64,000 nt of DNA from Pseudomaricurvus albidus (GTDB lineage Bacteria > Pseudomonadota > Gammaproteobacteria > Pseudomonadales > Cellvibrionaceae), in assembly GCF_018863235.1 (NCBI RefSeq), contig NZ_JAHKRS010000001.1:124001-188000 (forward strand), written 5' to 3'. The stretch's first letter is position 1. Each line of letters opens with the position of its first letter. Of the stretch, positions 26,790 through 36,475 are shown piece after piece. The notes below the pieces were generated by a model that saw nothing but the letters and a program-made list of their open reading frames with translations, made no database searches and had not been told where the DNA came from. A program made the position numbers and the translations under genes.

Positions 26790-27260
26790 TCACTGTCCGG
26801 CGATGGGCGATAGCTGTCCTTTAACCAGCGATTGCAGATCCGCCGGGCTCAACTCAATTTCCAACCCGCGCCGCCCGGCACTGACAAAGATGGTGGAAAA
26901 TTCCGCCGCCGAGGCGTCCAACACGGTTTTCAGCAATTTCTTTTGCCCCAGAGGGCTGACGCCGCCCAGTACATAGCCGCTGGAGCGCTCTACCTCTTGC
27001 TTATCGGCCATCGCCGCTTTTTTGGCGCCACAGGCCTTGGCCATGGCTTTCAGGTTGAGTTTGGCAGATACCGGCACCACCCCCACGGCCAACTGTTTAC
27101 TGTCGAGCTGTACAACCAGTGTTTTGAAGACCTGCCTTGGATCGACACCCATTTTTTCGGCCGCTTCCAGACCGTAGGATTCGGTGCCGGCATCGTGAGT
27201 GTACTCATGTACCCGATGCGCAATGCGGTGTTTTTTGGCAAGGTTAATAGCCGGTGTCAT
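26790..27260 (-). CDS. ybaK: Cys-tRNA(Pro)/Cys-tRNA(Cys) deacylase YbaK
   Basis: A 156-residue trans-editing enzyme that hydrolyses Cys mischarged on tRNA-Pro. Typical YbaK/EbsC features are GVDPRQVFKTLVVQ near residue 40, VPVSAKLNLKAMAKACGAKKA, and GYVLGGVSPLGQKK with the conserved GGxSPxG loop. The protein is full length and cytosolic. It is a single gene, flanked by the 760-residue protein gene on the same strand and divergent from the ATP-grasp cluster. Confidence 0.93.
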   Translation of the reverse strand: MTPAINLAKKHRIAHRVHEYTHDAGTESYGLEAAEKMGVDPRQVFKTLVVQLDSKQLAVGVVPVSAKLNLKAMAKACGAKKAAMADKQEVERSSGYVLGGVSPLGQKKLLKTVLDASAAEFSTIFVSAGRRGLEIELSPADLQSLVKGQLSPIAGQ

Positions 27261-27701
27261 CTACTTATATCCTTTTTCTGTCGCTGCCACATCTCAAGCA
27301 GCATCGTCCTGCATAGACAACCCCACGCCTCAACCCAGCCCGAGGCGATCAAACCGCTGCAATGCCATAAAAGCGTCATAAGCCACCGGTAAATTCGACA
27401 TCATTTGCAAGAGGTTTTCGCTGCCTTCGTATCCCGGTCCGGCCAACGCAGGTCGATATTATGAGCTACATTGGAAGGGGCACTGTAAAAATCATATTGG
27501 TATGTTAACTGCTTATACAATTTTGGGCTAAAGCCCGAATCAGGAAAATAACCCGCATGAGGACACTCAGCTGTTAAAAAATAATATTCAGTCACCTGAA
27601 CAGGTTATGGAGACCTTTATTTTTTCCCTCAAGCTGCAACCGACAGATTTCTGCAACAGTGCCCGTTGCGCTCCCCTCTTCTCACATCGCAAGGTACCAC
27701 C
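27261..27701. other. divergent intergenic region ahead of the ATP-grasp cluster
   Basis: These 441 bases hold no gene I can support. Two dyads are visible: GGGCTAAAGCCC (about 27524-27535) and ACCTG-AA-CAGGT (27594-27605). The second lies about 100 bases before the first gene of the cluster and could be an operator. An AT-rich stretch (about 27575-27590) between them could carry the promoter. Confidence 0.45.
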
Positions 27702-29186
27702 ATGTCACCAGATCTCAACAAACCGATTGCGTGGAATGACTACGCTCTCGGAGACTTTTACGACGAGCTTATCAGCAGCCCCGGACACGCAAGAAAACCG
27801 GCAAAGAAACTGTTTTCCTATCTTAAGTCGTTGAATTCTGAGGATATTTCATCACGCATCAATGCCGCAGAACTGGCTATCCGGGAAATGGGGATCAGTT
27901 TCACGGTCTACACCGACGAAGGCAACATCGACCGCGCCTGGCCTTTCGACATCATTCCCCGTGTGATTGACAAGAAACAGTGGGACAAAACCGACGCCGG
28001 ACTCAAACAGCGCCTGCAGGCGCTCAATATGTTTATTGACGACCTCTATAACGATCAGAAGATCATTAAAGACGGCATCATTCCGGAGTACGTCCTCAAG
28101 CAATCCAGCAACTATCGCAAGGAGTGCGAAGGCATGTCTCCCCCGTTTGGGGTGTGGGCCAATATTTGTGGCACCGATTTGGTGCGTGACAGTGACGGCG
28201 ACTTTTACGTGCTGGAAGATAATCTGCGTGTACCTTCCGGGGTGTCTTACATGCTGGAAAACCGCTCGATCATGAAGCGGGTGCTGCCGGAGGTCTTCGA
28301 AAAAGTCGATATCGCGCCGGTCGGCGACTACCCCTCGCGCCTGTTTGAAATGCTGACCAGCCTGTCGCCGCGTAAAATCAAGAAGCCGGTGATCGTGGTC
28401 TTAACACCGGGCATTTTTAACTCCGCCTATTTTGAACACGCGTTCCTCGCCCAGAAAATGGGCGCCGAGCTGGTGGAAGGCAGCGACCTGGTGGTGCAGG
28501 ACGATGACTGCCTGTATATGAAAACCATCACCGGACTGGAGCGGGTCGATGTGATGTATCGCCGCATCGATGATTTGTTCCTCGATCCCGAAGTCTTCAA
28601 CAAGGACTCGGTACTGGGCGTTCCCGGGCTGATGCGCGCCTGGAAGGCCGGCAATCTGGCACTGGCCAATGCCCCCGGTGCCGGTGTCGCAGACGACAAG
28701 GTGGTCTACGCCTACGTACCGGCGATTATCAAATACTATCTGGACGAAGATCCTTTGATCTCCAACGTGGAAACCTTCCTCTGTTACGAGGAAAAACAGC
28801 GTCAGCATGTACTTGCCAACCTCGACAAGCTGGTGATCAAACCCGCCAATGAATCCGGCGGTTACGGCATGCTGATCGGGCCCCATTCCACGCAGAAAGA
28901 ACGGGACAAATTTGCCCAGTTGATCAAAGCCAACCCGCGCAATTACATTGCCCAGCCCACCCTGTCCCTGTCGACGGCCCCCACGTTTATTGGCCGGCAC
29001 AACAATCCCGAGCCCCGACATCTGGATCTGCGTCCCTTTGTCCTGCAGGGCAAGAGCAGCTATGTCACGACCGGAGGCCTCACCCGGGTGGCTATGGTCA
29101 AGGGATCCCTGGTGGTGAACTCATCCCAGGGCGGGGGCAGTAAAGACACCTGGATTGTGGACACCAGCACGGAGGGCAAATCATGA
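27702..29186 (+). CDS. circularly permuted type 2 ATP-grasp protein (first copy)
   Basis: A 494-residue member of the COG2308 family: an ATP-grasp ligase whose lobes are circularly permuted. Such enzymes should join a carboxylate to an amine through an acyl-phosphate. Segments typical of the family are LNMFIDDLYNDQKI, GTDLVRDSDGDFYVLEDNLRVPSG, YRRIDDLFLDPEVF, LVIKPANESGGYGMLIGP and the C-terminal GGLTRVA followed by GGGSKDTWI. I chose the ATG at 27702, with AAGG upstream. The stop overlaps the alpha-E gene start (ATGA), so both are coupled. Comparative work predicts peptide or amide synthesis, but no substrate is known. Confidence 0.92.
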   Translation: MSPDLNKPIAWNDYALGDFYDELISSPGHARKPAKKLFSYLKSLNSEDISSRINAAELAIREMGISFTVYTDEGNIDRAWPFDIIPRVIDKKQWDKTDAGLKQRLQALNMFIDDLYNDQKIIKDGIIPEYVLKQSSNYRKECEGMSPPFGVWANICGTDLVRDSDGDFYVLEDNLRVPSGVSYMLENRSIMKRVLPEVFEKVDIAPVGDYPSRLFEMLTSLSPRKIKKPVIVVLTPGIFNSAYFEHAFLAQKMGAELVEGSDLVVQDDDCLYMKTITGLERVDVMYRRIDDLFLDPEVFNKDSVLGVPGLMRAWKAGNLALANAPGAGVADDKVVYAYVPAIIKYYLDEDPLISNVETFLCYEEKQRQHVLANLDKLVIKPANESGGYGMLIGPHSTQKERDKFAQLIKANPRNYIAQPTLSLSTAPTFIGRHNNPEPRHLDLRPFVLQGKSSYVTTGGLTRVAMVKGSLVVNSSQGGGSKDTWIVDTSTEGKS

Positions 29187-30118
29187 TGCTATCCCGAGTA
29201 GCCGAGCGCATCTACTGGACCGGTCGCTATCTGGAGCGGGTTGCCAACACGGCTCGCCTGATCAGTATTTACGAAACCCTGCTGTTCGACCTGCCAAAAA
29301 CCGTCGAGCTGAGCTGGTACAACCTGATCATTATCAACGACCTGCAGGAAACCTTCGGCGAACGCTACAGCGTGCGCTCCGAACGCAATGTTGTGAAATT
29401 TCTGCTGGGTGATGACGATAACTCTTCGTCCCTGATCAACTCCCTGAAAGCCGCCCGTGAAAATGTGCGCACCACCCGCGATGTGGTTCCCGAAGAAGCC
29501 TGGGAGATGATCTGTGAATTGACGATCTACGTGCAGGACAATCTGGAACAGGGCATCAATCGCCGCAGCCGCCATGAATTTCTCGAAGATGTCATCAAGG
29601 GCTGTCTGCAGATTAACGGCTTGCTGTTTAGCACCATGCCCCATGTTGCCTCGTGGGAATTTTTCCAGATTGGCTACAACCTGGAGCGGGCCGATATGAC
29701 CGTGCGTTATCTGGAAGCCGGACTGACCGGTATTCTGGAATTGGCGGACGATGATTACGCTGTGAACAGCCAGCAGGTGATCTGGGGCAGCGTACTGCGC
29801 TCTCTCAACGCCACTCAATACTATCTGCGAACAACCCGCAGTCCGGTAAAGGGACACGAGGTGATGCCCTATCTGCTCAATGATCCCGCCTTTCCGAAAT
29901 CCATCGCTTACTGTATCAAATCCATTGTGAAATCCTGCCACTGCCTGCCGCGATCAGAGCCGCTGATCGAGCACATGGGAAAAATTGAGAAGAAGCTCAA
30001 CGTCAAAATGGACTTCGTGAATCCCGGCGACGAGTTGCTGAACTTTTTAAATCAATTGCAGATTTTAATAACCAGCAGTCATTTTGTTGTCTCAGACATT
30101 TGGTTTCCTTCGGACTAA
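29183..30118 (+). CDS. alpha-E domain protein (first copy)
   Basis: A 311-residue all-helical protein of the alpha-E family (COG2307), nearly always encoded with a permuted ATP-grasp. The N-terminal signature MLSRVAERIYWTGRYLERV is clear, and similar ERADMTVRYLE motifs recur in the middle. No enzyme motif is visible; it is probably a scaffold or substrate-binding partner of the ligase. It overlaps the ATP-grasp stop by four bases. The same domain appears fused to the second ATP-grasp at 33907-36474, strong evidence that the two work as one unit. Confidence 0.92.
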   Translation: MMLSRVAERIYWTGRYLERVANTARLISIYETLLFDLPKTVELSWYNLIIINDLQETFGERYSVRSERNVVKFLLGDDDNSSSLINSLKAARENVRTTRDVVPEEAWEMICELTIYVQDNLEQGINRRSRHEFLEDVIKGCLQINGLLFSTMPHVASWEFFQIGYNLERADMTVRYLEAGLTGILELADDDYAVNSQQVIWGSVLRSLNATQYYLRTTRSPVKGHEVMPYLLNDPAFPKSIAYCIKSIVKSCHCLPRSEPLIEHMGKIEKKLNVKMDFVNPGDELLNFLNQLQILITSSHFVVSDIWFPSD

Positions 30119-30193
30119 TGACACGGGGCCGGCAGGCTGATTCGTTTGTCCAAATTTTGTTACAGCTGAAGCATTACAAAGGAAACATCGACC

Positions 30194-33100
30194 ATGACCA
30201 TTCGCGTTGCTCTGAATCACAACACGTATTACCAGTTTGATCGACCGGTAAACTTGTCGCCGCACACCATTCGTTTGCGTCCGGCCCCTCACAGTCGCAC
30301 TCCGATTCACAGCTACAGTTTGAAAGTCGAACCCAAAAATCATTTCATCAATTGGCAGCAGGACGCCTTTGGTAATTTTTTGGCGCGTCTTGTGTTCCCC
30401 GAGAAAACCACCAGGTTTTCTGTGGAAGTGGAAGTTCAGGCGGACATGACGGTCATCAATCCTTTTGACTTCTTCCTCGACGAATACGCTGAAGAGTTTC
30501 CTTTCACCTACCCCAAGCAACTGAAAAAAGAGCTCCAGCCCTATCTTGAAAAGGGCAAGCACGGTCCGCTGTTTAAAAAACTGCTGAAATCCATCTCGCT
30601 GGAAAAACGGCGCACTAACGACTTTCTGGTGGAATTGAATCAGAAAATCGAAAAGCTGATCGAGTACGCCATCCGCATGGAGCCCGGTGTTCAAACACCG
30701 GAAGAAACTCTCGAACGGGGCATTGGCTCCTGTCGGGATTCCGCCTGGTTACTGGTTCAATTGTTCCGCCACGTAGGACTGGCGGCACGTTTTGCCTCCG
30801 GCTATCTGGTGCAGCTAAAGCCCGATGAGAAATCGCTGGATGGTCCCAGCGGCGCCGCCGAGGACTTCACCGATCTGCACGCCTGGTGTGAGGTGTACCT
30901 GCCCGGTGCCGGCTGGATTGGCCTCGACCCGACTTCCGGCCTGTTCGCCAGCGAGGGGCATATTCCTTTGGCCTGTACCCCCGATCCGGTTTCCGCAGCG
31001 CCCATTGAGGGTTTTACCGACAAGTGTGAAGTGGAATTCAAGCACAGCAACGAAGTCTCCCGCATTCTGGAAGACCCGCGCGTCACCAAACCCTACACCG
31101 ACAATCAATGGGCCGAGGTGCTCAGCCTCGGCGACGCCGTCGATAAAGAACTGGAAGAACTCGATGTGCGATTGACCATGGGCGGCGAACCGACGTTTGT
31201 CTCCATTGACGATATGGAGTCAGAACAATGGAATACCGCCGCACTGGGCGCTCACAAACTGAGTCTGGCCAACACGCTGCAACTGAAACTGCGGGACCAT
31301 TTTGCTCCTCACGGCCTGCTGCATTACGGTCAGGGGAAGTGGTATCCCGGTGAGGAAGTCCCGCGCTGGGCACTGGGTATCTTCTGGCGCAAGGACGGTG
31401 ACCCTCTGTGGAAAAATCCGGAGCTGCTGGCCCGCAAGGACAAGGATTACGGCTACGACATCAAAGACGCCAAGAAGCTGATGTGCGGAATTTCCCAACT
31501 GCTGGGCATCAAGAAAGATTATGTGCAGCCCGTTTATGAGGATGCGCTGCATTATTTACTGCAGGAGCGAAAGCTGCCCACCAACATCGACAACGCGGTT
31601 GCCAAAGCCAAAGACTCCACCGAGCGAGCCCGACTGGCCAGCATTCTGGAACGCACTCTGAAAAAACCCAGCGGCTATATCGTGCCACTGGAATGGGATT
31701 CGGTAACGCAAAGCTGGCAGACCTGTCTGTGGGAAACCCGCCGCGACCGCCTGACCCTGATTCCCGGGGACTCGCCCATCGGTTTACGACTGCCTTTAAA
31801 CGACCTGCCCTACAGCGCCAAAACCGAAGTGCCTGCAGAGCGGGATCCGTTTGAACCGCGCCAGCCATTGCAAAAACGGGCAGAAATGACCTTTCCTGCA
31901 TCTCCGGTTGTGGTAACACAGGTCATGACTGATATCGGCAATGTCTTTGACGAAGACTCAGAAGACGAAGCAGACACCGGCAAAAAACGTAAAAAGCACG
32001 AAACTGAAAAAACCGACCCGCTGCTGCGCTCGGTGATTCGCACCACTTTATGCGTGGAAGCGCGCGAAGGCCGTCTGTACGTGTTTATGCCTCCGGTGTA
32101 CAGCCTGGAAAATTACATCGAACTGGTTACCGCCATCGAAGAGACCTGTCAGAAACTGAACATCGCGGTCGTCATTGAAGGCTACGAACCACCGCGGGAT
32201 CCACGCATGCAAAAACTGCTGGTCACTCCGGATCCGGGCGTTATCGAAGTCAACATCCATCCCGCGGACAACTGGCGGCAGATGGTCAGCAATATGGAAG
32301 AGCTCTATGCGGCGGCACGGGAATCCCGGCTGGCCACCGAAAAGTTTATGCTCGATGGCCGTCACACCGGCACCGGCGGCGGCAATCACATCACTCTGGG
32401 CGGCAAAACCCCGGCCGACAGCCCGATGCTGCGGCGTCCGGATCTGCTGCGCAGCTTTGTCACCTTCTGGCAGCACCATCCGAGCCTGTCCTATGTATTT
32501 TCCGGCGCCTTTATCGGCCCCACCAGTCAGGCTCCACGAGCCGACGAGGGTCGGGACGAAATGCTCTATGAGATGGAAACCGCTTTTCAGCAAATGCCTG
32601 ACGGCCTGTCCGAGCAGCCCTGGCTGATTGACCGCCTGATGCGCAACCTGCTGATCGACATCACCGGCAACACTCACCGGGCGGAGTTCTGTATCGACAA
32701 GCTTTACTCCCCTGACGGCGCCGCCGGACGCCTGGGGATTCTCGAGTTCCGCGGGTTTGAGATGCCGCCCCACAGTCGCATGGCACTGGTTCAGGCGCTG
32801 CTGATTCGCACCATGGTACTGCGATTCTGGAAAGAGCCCTACAACAAACCCCTGGTGCGCTGGGGAACCCAGCTGCACGACCGCTTTATGATGCCTCACC
32901 ACCTGTGGCAGGACATGAAAGAAGTGGTGGATGACCTCAACGAACACGGCTATCCCTTTAAACTGGAATGGTTACTGCCATTCGAGGAGTTCCGCTTCCC
33001 CCATTATGGTCGCACCAAGCTCGATGACATGGAGCTGGAACTGCGCTGGGCGGTGGAGCCCTGGCACGTTCTCGGCGAGGAGAGCGGCAGCTTCGGCACC

Positions 33101-33616
33101 GCCCGCTATGTGGATTCCTCCGTGGAACGCCTGCAAGTGAAAATGACCGGCATGACCGAAGGCCGCTACGTGGTAGCCTGCAACGGCCGCCGGGTGCCTC
33201 TGGCCAATACCGGACGACAGGGCGAAAGTGTCGCTGCCGTGCGCTATAAAGCCTGGGCACCGCCCTCTGGCCTGCATCCGACCATTGGTGTCCACACGCC
33301 ACTGGTGTTCGATGTGATTGATACCTGGAACGGCCGCTCCATCGGTGGCTGTACTTATCATGTATCGCACCCCGGCGGGCGCAGTTACGACACTTTCCCG
33401 GTCAATGCCTTTGAGGCGGAATCCCGACGCGGCAACCGCTTTGATCAGCTCAGCCACACCCCGGGCCCCTACACGCCCAAACCGGAAGTGGATGCCCTGC
33501 GGGAATTCTTTCCGGTCAATCATCCGCCGCGTCCCATGTCGCCGCCGCCGGAAGAATCACCGGATGAGTACCCCTACACACTGGATTTGCGCCGTCGTCC
33601 TCGCTGGTTAGAGTAG
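30194..33616 (+). CDS. transglutaminase-like protein with DUF2126 C-terminal region
   Basis: A 1140-residue cytosolic protein. The N-terminal transglutaminase-like domain has the triad Cys180 (GIGSCRDSAWLLVQLF), His229 (DLHAWCEVYLP) and Asp245 (GLDPTSG). The rest is DUF2126 (COG4196), with DVRLTMGGEPTFVS at about residue 322 and HTGTGGGNHITLGGKTPADSP near 720. A charged linker (DEDSEDEADTGKKRKK, about 585-600) divides the region. Transglutaminase-fold enzymes cut or exchange amide bonds, so this protein may process what the ATP-grasp makes. It follows the alpha-E gene by 75 bases on the same strand. There is no signal peptide. Confidence 0.9.
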   Translation: MTIRVALNHNTYYQFDRPVNLSPHTIRLRPAPHSRTPIHSYSLKVEPKNHFINWQQDAFGNFLARLVFPEKTTRFSVEVEVQADMTVINPFDFFLDEYAEEFPFTYPKQLKKELQPYLEKGKHGPLFKKLLKSISLEKRRTNDFLVELNQKIEKLIEYAIRMEPGVQTPEETLERGIGSCRDSAWLLVQLFRHVGLAARFASGYLVQLKPDEKSLDGPSGAAEDFTDLHAWCEVYLPGAGWIGLDPTSGLFASEGHIPLACTPDPVSAAPIEGFTDKCEVEFKHSNEVSRILEDPRVTKPYTDNQWAEVLSLGDAVDKELEELDVRLTMGGEPTFVSIDDMESEQWNTAALGAHKLSLANTLQLKLRDHFAPHGLLHYGQGKWYPGEEVPRWALGIFWRKDGDPLWKNPELLARKDKDYGYDIKDAKKLMCGISQLLGIKKDYVQPVYEDALHYLLQERKLPTNIDNAVAKAKDSTERARLASILERTLKKPSGYIVPLEWDSVTQSWQTCLWETRRDRLTLIPGDSPIGLRLPLNDLPYSAKTEVPAERDPFEPRQPLQKRAEMTFPASPVVVTQVMTDIGNVFDEDSEDEADTGKKRKKHETEKTDPLLRSVIRTTLCVEAREGRLYVFMPPVYSLENYIELVTAIEETCQKLNIAVVIEGYEPPRDPRMQKLLVTPDPGVIEVNIHPADNWRQMVSNMEELYAAARESRLATEKFMLDGRHTGTGGGNHITLGGKTPADSPMLRRPDLLRSFVTFWQHHPSLSYVFSGAFIGPTSQAPRADEGRDEMLYEMETAFQQMPDGLSEQPWLIDRLMRNLLIDITGNTHRAEFCIDKLYSPDGAAGRLGILEFRGFEMPPHSRMALVQALLIRTMVLRFWKEPYNKPLVRWGTQLHDRFMMPHHLWQDMKEVVDDLNEHGYPFKLEWLLPFEEFRFPHYGRTKLDDMELELRWAVEPWHVLGEESGSFGTARYVDSSVERLQVKMTGMTEGRYVVACNGRRVPLANTGRQGESVAAVRYKAWAPPSGLHPTIGVHTPLVFDVIDTWNGRSIGGCTYHVSHPGGRSYDTFPVNAFEAESRRGNRFDQLSHTPGPYTPKPEVDALREFFPVNHPPRPMSPPPEESPDEYPYTLDLRRRPRWLE

Positions 33617-33906
33617 GCGCGTCATATCTGGACAATATCATGGCCGAGTGGGATTGGCATGCCGCCACAGGGGCCGCTGTCAGGCCCTAATAACCAACAG
33701 GAATGGATAGCTCGGGTATGACACAGAACCGGCAATTGAAGAGTCCGCGTAAGCTGACATAATGGCAGCCCCTCGCCGCTACGAAGCCGGGACGGCTGCT
33801 ATCATTGAATGACGACCACACCTTAATAGCGGCACATTATGAAAAATTCATGATATATAGTGCTAAACCGAATTCTTTGCTATCCATTGCGTAAACAGGA
33901 AACCCC

Positions 33907-36474
33907 GTGATTCAGTCCTCCAGCCAAGTCAGTACCTTACAGCCTGAAGAACTGGTGTACCGCCCCAGCGGTTCCTTGCGGGATGAAGTTTTTGATGCCG
34001 AAGGCAAAACCAAGGCCCACTGGGAGCAATTACTCAACAGCTTCCACGCCATTGGCCGCACGACGTTCGAAGATCGCATCAACAAGGCTCGCCGCATCCT
34101 GCGCGATGACGGTGCCACCTACAATATTTACAGCGACCCCTCCGCCCCCAGCAACACCTGGGAGCTGGACCTGGTGCCCTCACTGATCAGCAGCTCCGAG
34201 TGGGCCACCATCGAGTCCGGCCTGCAGGAACGGGCCGAGCTGTTTAACTTGCTGCTTAAAGATATTTACGGCCCCCGCAACCTGATCCGTCACGGCGTCA
34301 TTCCCCCGGAGGCCCTGTTCAGCCACAAGGGATTTCTGCGTGCCTGTCACGGCATTCAGCTGCCCGGTGAACATCAGCTCATCCTGCACGCGGTGGACTT
34401 GATCCGCGGCGCCGACGGCAATATGTGTGTGCTGACGGATCGCACCCAGTCACCCAGCGGCGCAGGCTACGCACTGGAAAACCGCACCGTAATGTCGCGG
34501 GTATTGCCCAGCCTGTTCCGCAACAGCCAGGTGCACCGGCTGGCGAGTTTTTTCCAGCAAATGCGCGCCAAACTGGTGTCACTGTCACCCAATCAGGAAC
34601 AGCCCCGAGTGGTTATCCTGACCCCTGGGGCACACAACGAAACCTATTTTGAGCACGCCTATTTCGCCAACTACATGGGGCTGCATCTGGTTCAAAGTGG
34701 CGACCTGATTGTCCGCAATGGCTATGTCTGGATGAAAACCCTGGACGGCCTCAGTCGGGTGGATGTCATTCTGCGCCGCGTTGACGATCTGTTTTGCGAT
34801 CCGGTCGAGTTGCGCAGCGACTCGCAACTGGGCGTCCCCAATCTGCTGGATGTGGCCCGTTCCGGCCGCGTCGCCATCGCCAACCCGCTGGGATCAGGCA
34901 TTCTGGAAAACCCGGTACTGCTGAAATTTTTGCCCGGCATTTCCAAGGCCCTGCTGGGGCGGGAGTTGCGCCTGCAAACCGTCGACAACTACTGGTGTGG
35001 CGATCCGCAGGATTTGGATTACGTGCTCAATCACCTCGACACCCTGGTGATTAAACCCACGTTTCGCGGAGCCGACATGGGCAGTGTGTCCGGTCGCCAC
35101 CTGACCCGACAGCAACAGCAGGATCTGCGCGATCAGATCCAACAGCAACCCATGCAGTTTGTCGCTCAACCGCTGCTGGAAGCCGGGCAACTGCCCACCT
35201 ACAACAAGGGCCAGCTGCTGCCCCGTCCTGCGTTACTGCGCAGCTTTGCCGTGGCGCACTCCGGTTCCTACAGCATCATGCCGGGAGGCCTCACCCGCGT
35301 GGGCGTGAAAGAGACTTCGGTGGAGATTTCCAACCAATCCGGCGCCCAGAGTAAAGACACCTGGATCATCAGCTCGGAGCCTCATGACACCGGCGCCATG
35401 CCCGCCGATGAAGCACCGGTCAGTCTGGTGCGGGAAGCCGATCTCATCAGTTTCCCCAGCCGTGTGGTGGAAAACCTGTTCTGGATGGGACGCTACGCCG
35501 AGCGCGCAGAGGCCTCCCTGCGATTGCTGCGCACCGTGTTCATGATGCTCAACGGCGAAGAGCCTGTGTCCGACAATTGCCGGCGCCTGCTGCTGCAGAG
35601 TGTCACGTCTGTCACGGCCACCCAACCCGGTTTCACCTCGGGCAATGACGCCCTGATTCAGGAGCCGGAAAAAGAGCTGTTGAGAGTCGTTGCCGACAGC
35701 AACTCCAGCGGCAGTGTGCGCTCCAATCTCAATGCCATGCTCTACTGCGCGGACGAATCCAAAGAGCTGCTGTCCTCGGATACGCTGCGGGTTATTAACG
35801 ACATTCGCGACGGTTTGACCGAACTGGATACCGACCTGCTGAGTGGCGTGGGCATGGCCTCGGCCCCGGAAGAAGCTCTCGACCCGCTGGTAACCGCCCT
35901 GATGGCACTGTCCGGTCTGGCTCACGAGAGCATGACCCGCGACTTTGGCTGGCGCTTTATGGATATCGGTCGTCGCCTGGAGCGGGCGCTGCAGACCACC
36001 ACCATCATTCGCTGTCTGGTGGTTCCCGAAACGCCGGAGACCGACCAGAACGTGTTGCTGCAAACCCTGCTGTTATCGCTGGAGGGGCTGATCAGCTATC
36101 GTCGCCGCTACCGGGCAAGGATGGGGGTTCAATCCACACTGGATCTGGTGATGATGGATACCAGTAACCCACGGTCACTGCTGCATCAGCTGGAGCAGCT
36201 CAGCCACCACATCCGCGAGCTGCCCCGGGCACCGGACAATCGCCACGAACTGCCTCCGGAAGAGCGTGCCACCCTGCAGGCTGAAACACTGGTCAAGCTG
36301 TCTCTGCTGACCGAGCTCAGCGCCCGCGAAGACGGCGAGAGGACACAACTGAAACAAATGCTGATTACCCTGAAAAAATCGCTTAACACCATCAGCGATC
36401 TCATCAGCGACAAGTATTTCGATCACCGTGAGACCTCACAACAACTGGTCAGCAGTATTTGGGAGAACAACTGA
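33907..36474 (+). CDS. ATP-grasp / alpha-E fusion protein (second copy)
   Basis: An 855-residue fusion. Residues 1 to about 490 are a permuted ATP-grasp (GNMCVLTDRTQSPSGAGYALEN, LRRVDDLFCDPVELRS, LVIKPTFRGADMG, GGLTRVGVKE and SKDTWI). From about 520 the alpha-E domain begins (FPSRVVENLFWMGRYAERAEA) and continues to the C terminus. It is diverged from the separate copies upstream, so it is not a recent duplication. The start is GTG at 33907. A 290-base gap separates it from the DUF2126 gene and shows no hairpin or gene, so this set may have its own promoter. It is followed by a second transglutaminase gene after one base. Confidence 0.9.
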   Translation: MIQSSSQVSTLQPEELVYRPSGSLRDEVFDAEGKTKAHWEQLLNSFHAIGRTTFEDRINKARRILRDDGATYNIYSDPSAPSNTWELDLVPSLISSSEWATIESGLQERAELFNLLLKDIYGPRNLIRHGVIPPEALFSHKGFLRACHGIQLPGEHQLILHAVDLIRGADGNMCVLTDRTQSPSGAGYALENRTVMSRVLPSLFRNSQVHRLASFFQQMRAKLVSLSPNQEQPRVVILTPGAHNETYFEHAYFANYMGLHLVQSGDLIVRNGYVWMKTLDGLSRVDVILRRVDDLFCDPVELRSDSQLGVPNLLDVARSGRVAIANPLGSGILENPVLLKFLPGISKALLGRELRLQTVDNYWCGDPQDLDYVLNHLDTLVIKPTFRGADMGSVSGRHLTRQQQQDLRDQIQQQPMQFVAQPLLEAGQLPTYNKGQLLPRPALLRSFAVAHSGSYSIMPGGLTRVGVKETSVEISNQSGAQSKDTWIISSEPHDTGAMPADEAPVSLVREADLISFPSRVVENLFWMGRYAERAEASLRLLRTVFMMLNGEEPVSDNCRRLLLQSVTSVTATQPGFTSGNDALIQEPEKELLRVVADSNSSGSVRSNLNAMLYCADESKELLSSDTLRVINDIRDGLTELDTDLLSGVGMASAPEEALDPLVTALMALSGLAHESMTRDFGWRFMDIGRRLERALQTTTIIRCLVVPETPETDQNVLLQTLLLSLEGLISYRRRYRARMGVQSTLDLVMMDTSNPRSLLHQLEQLSHHIRELPRAPDNRHELPPEERATLQAETLVKLSLLTELSAREDGERTQLKQMLITLKKSLNTISDLISDKYFDHRETSQQLVSSIWENN

Positions 36475-36475
36475 C

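Noticed and set aside
32048-32947. 299-codon open frame opposite the DUF2126 gene
   Set aside because: No family features; the plus-strand gene is conserved across this region.
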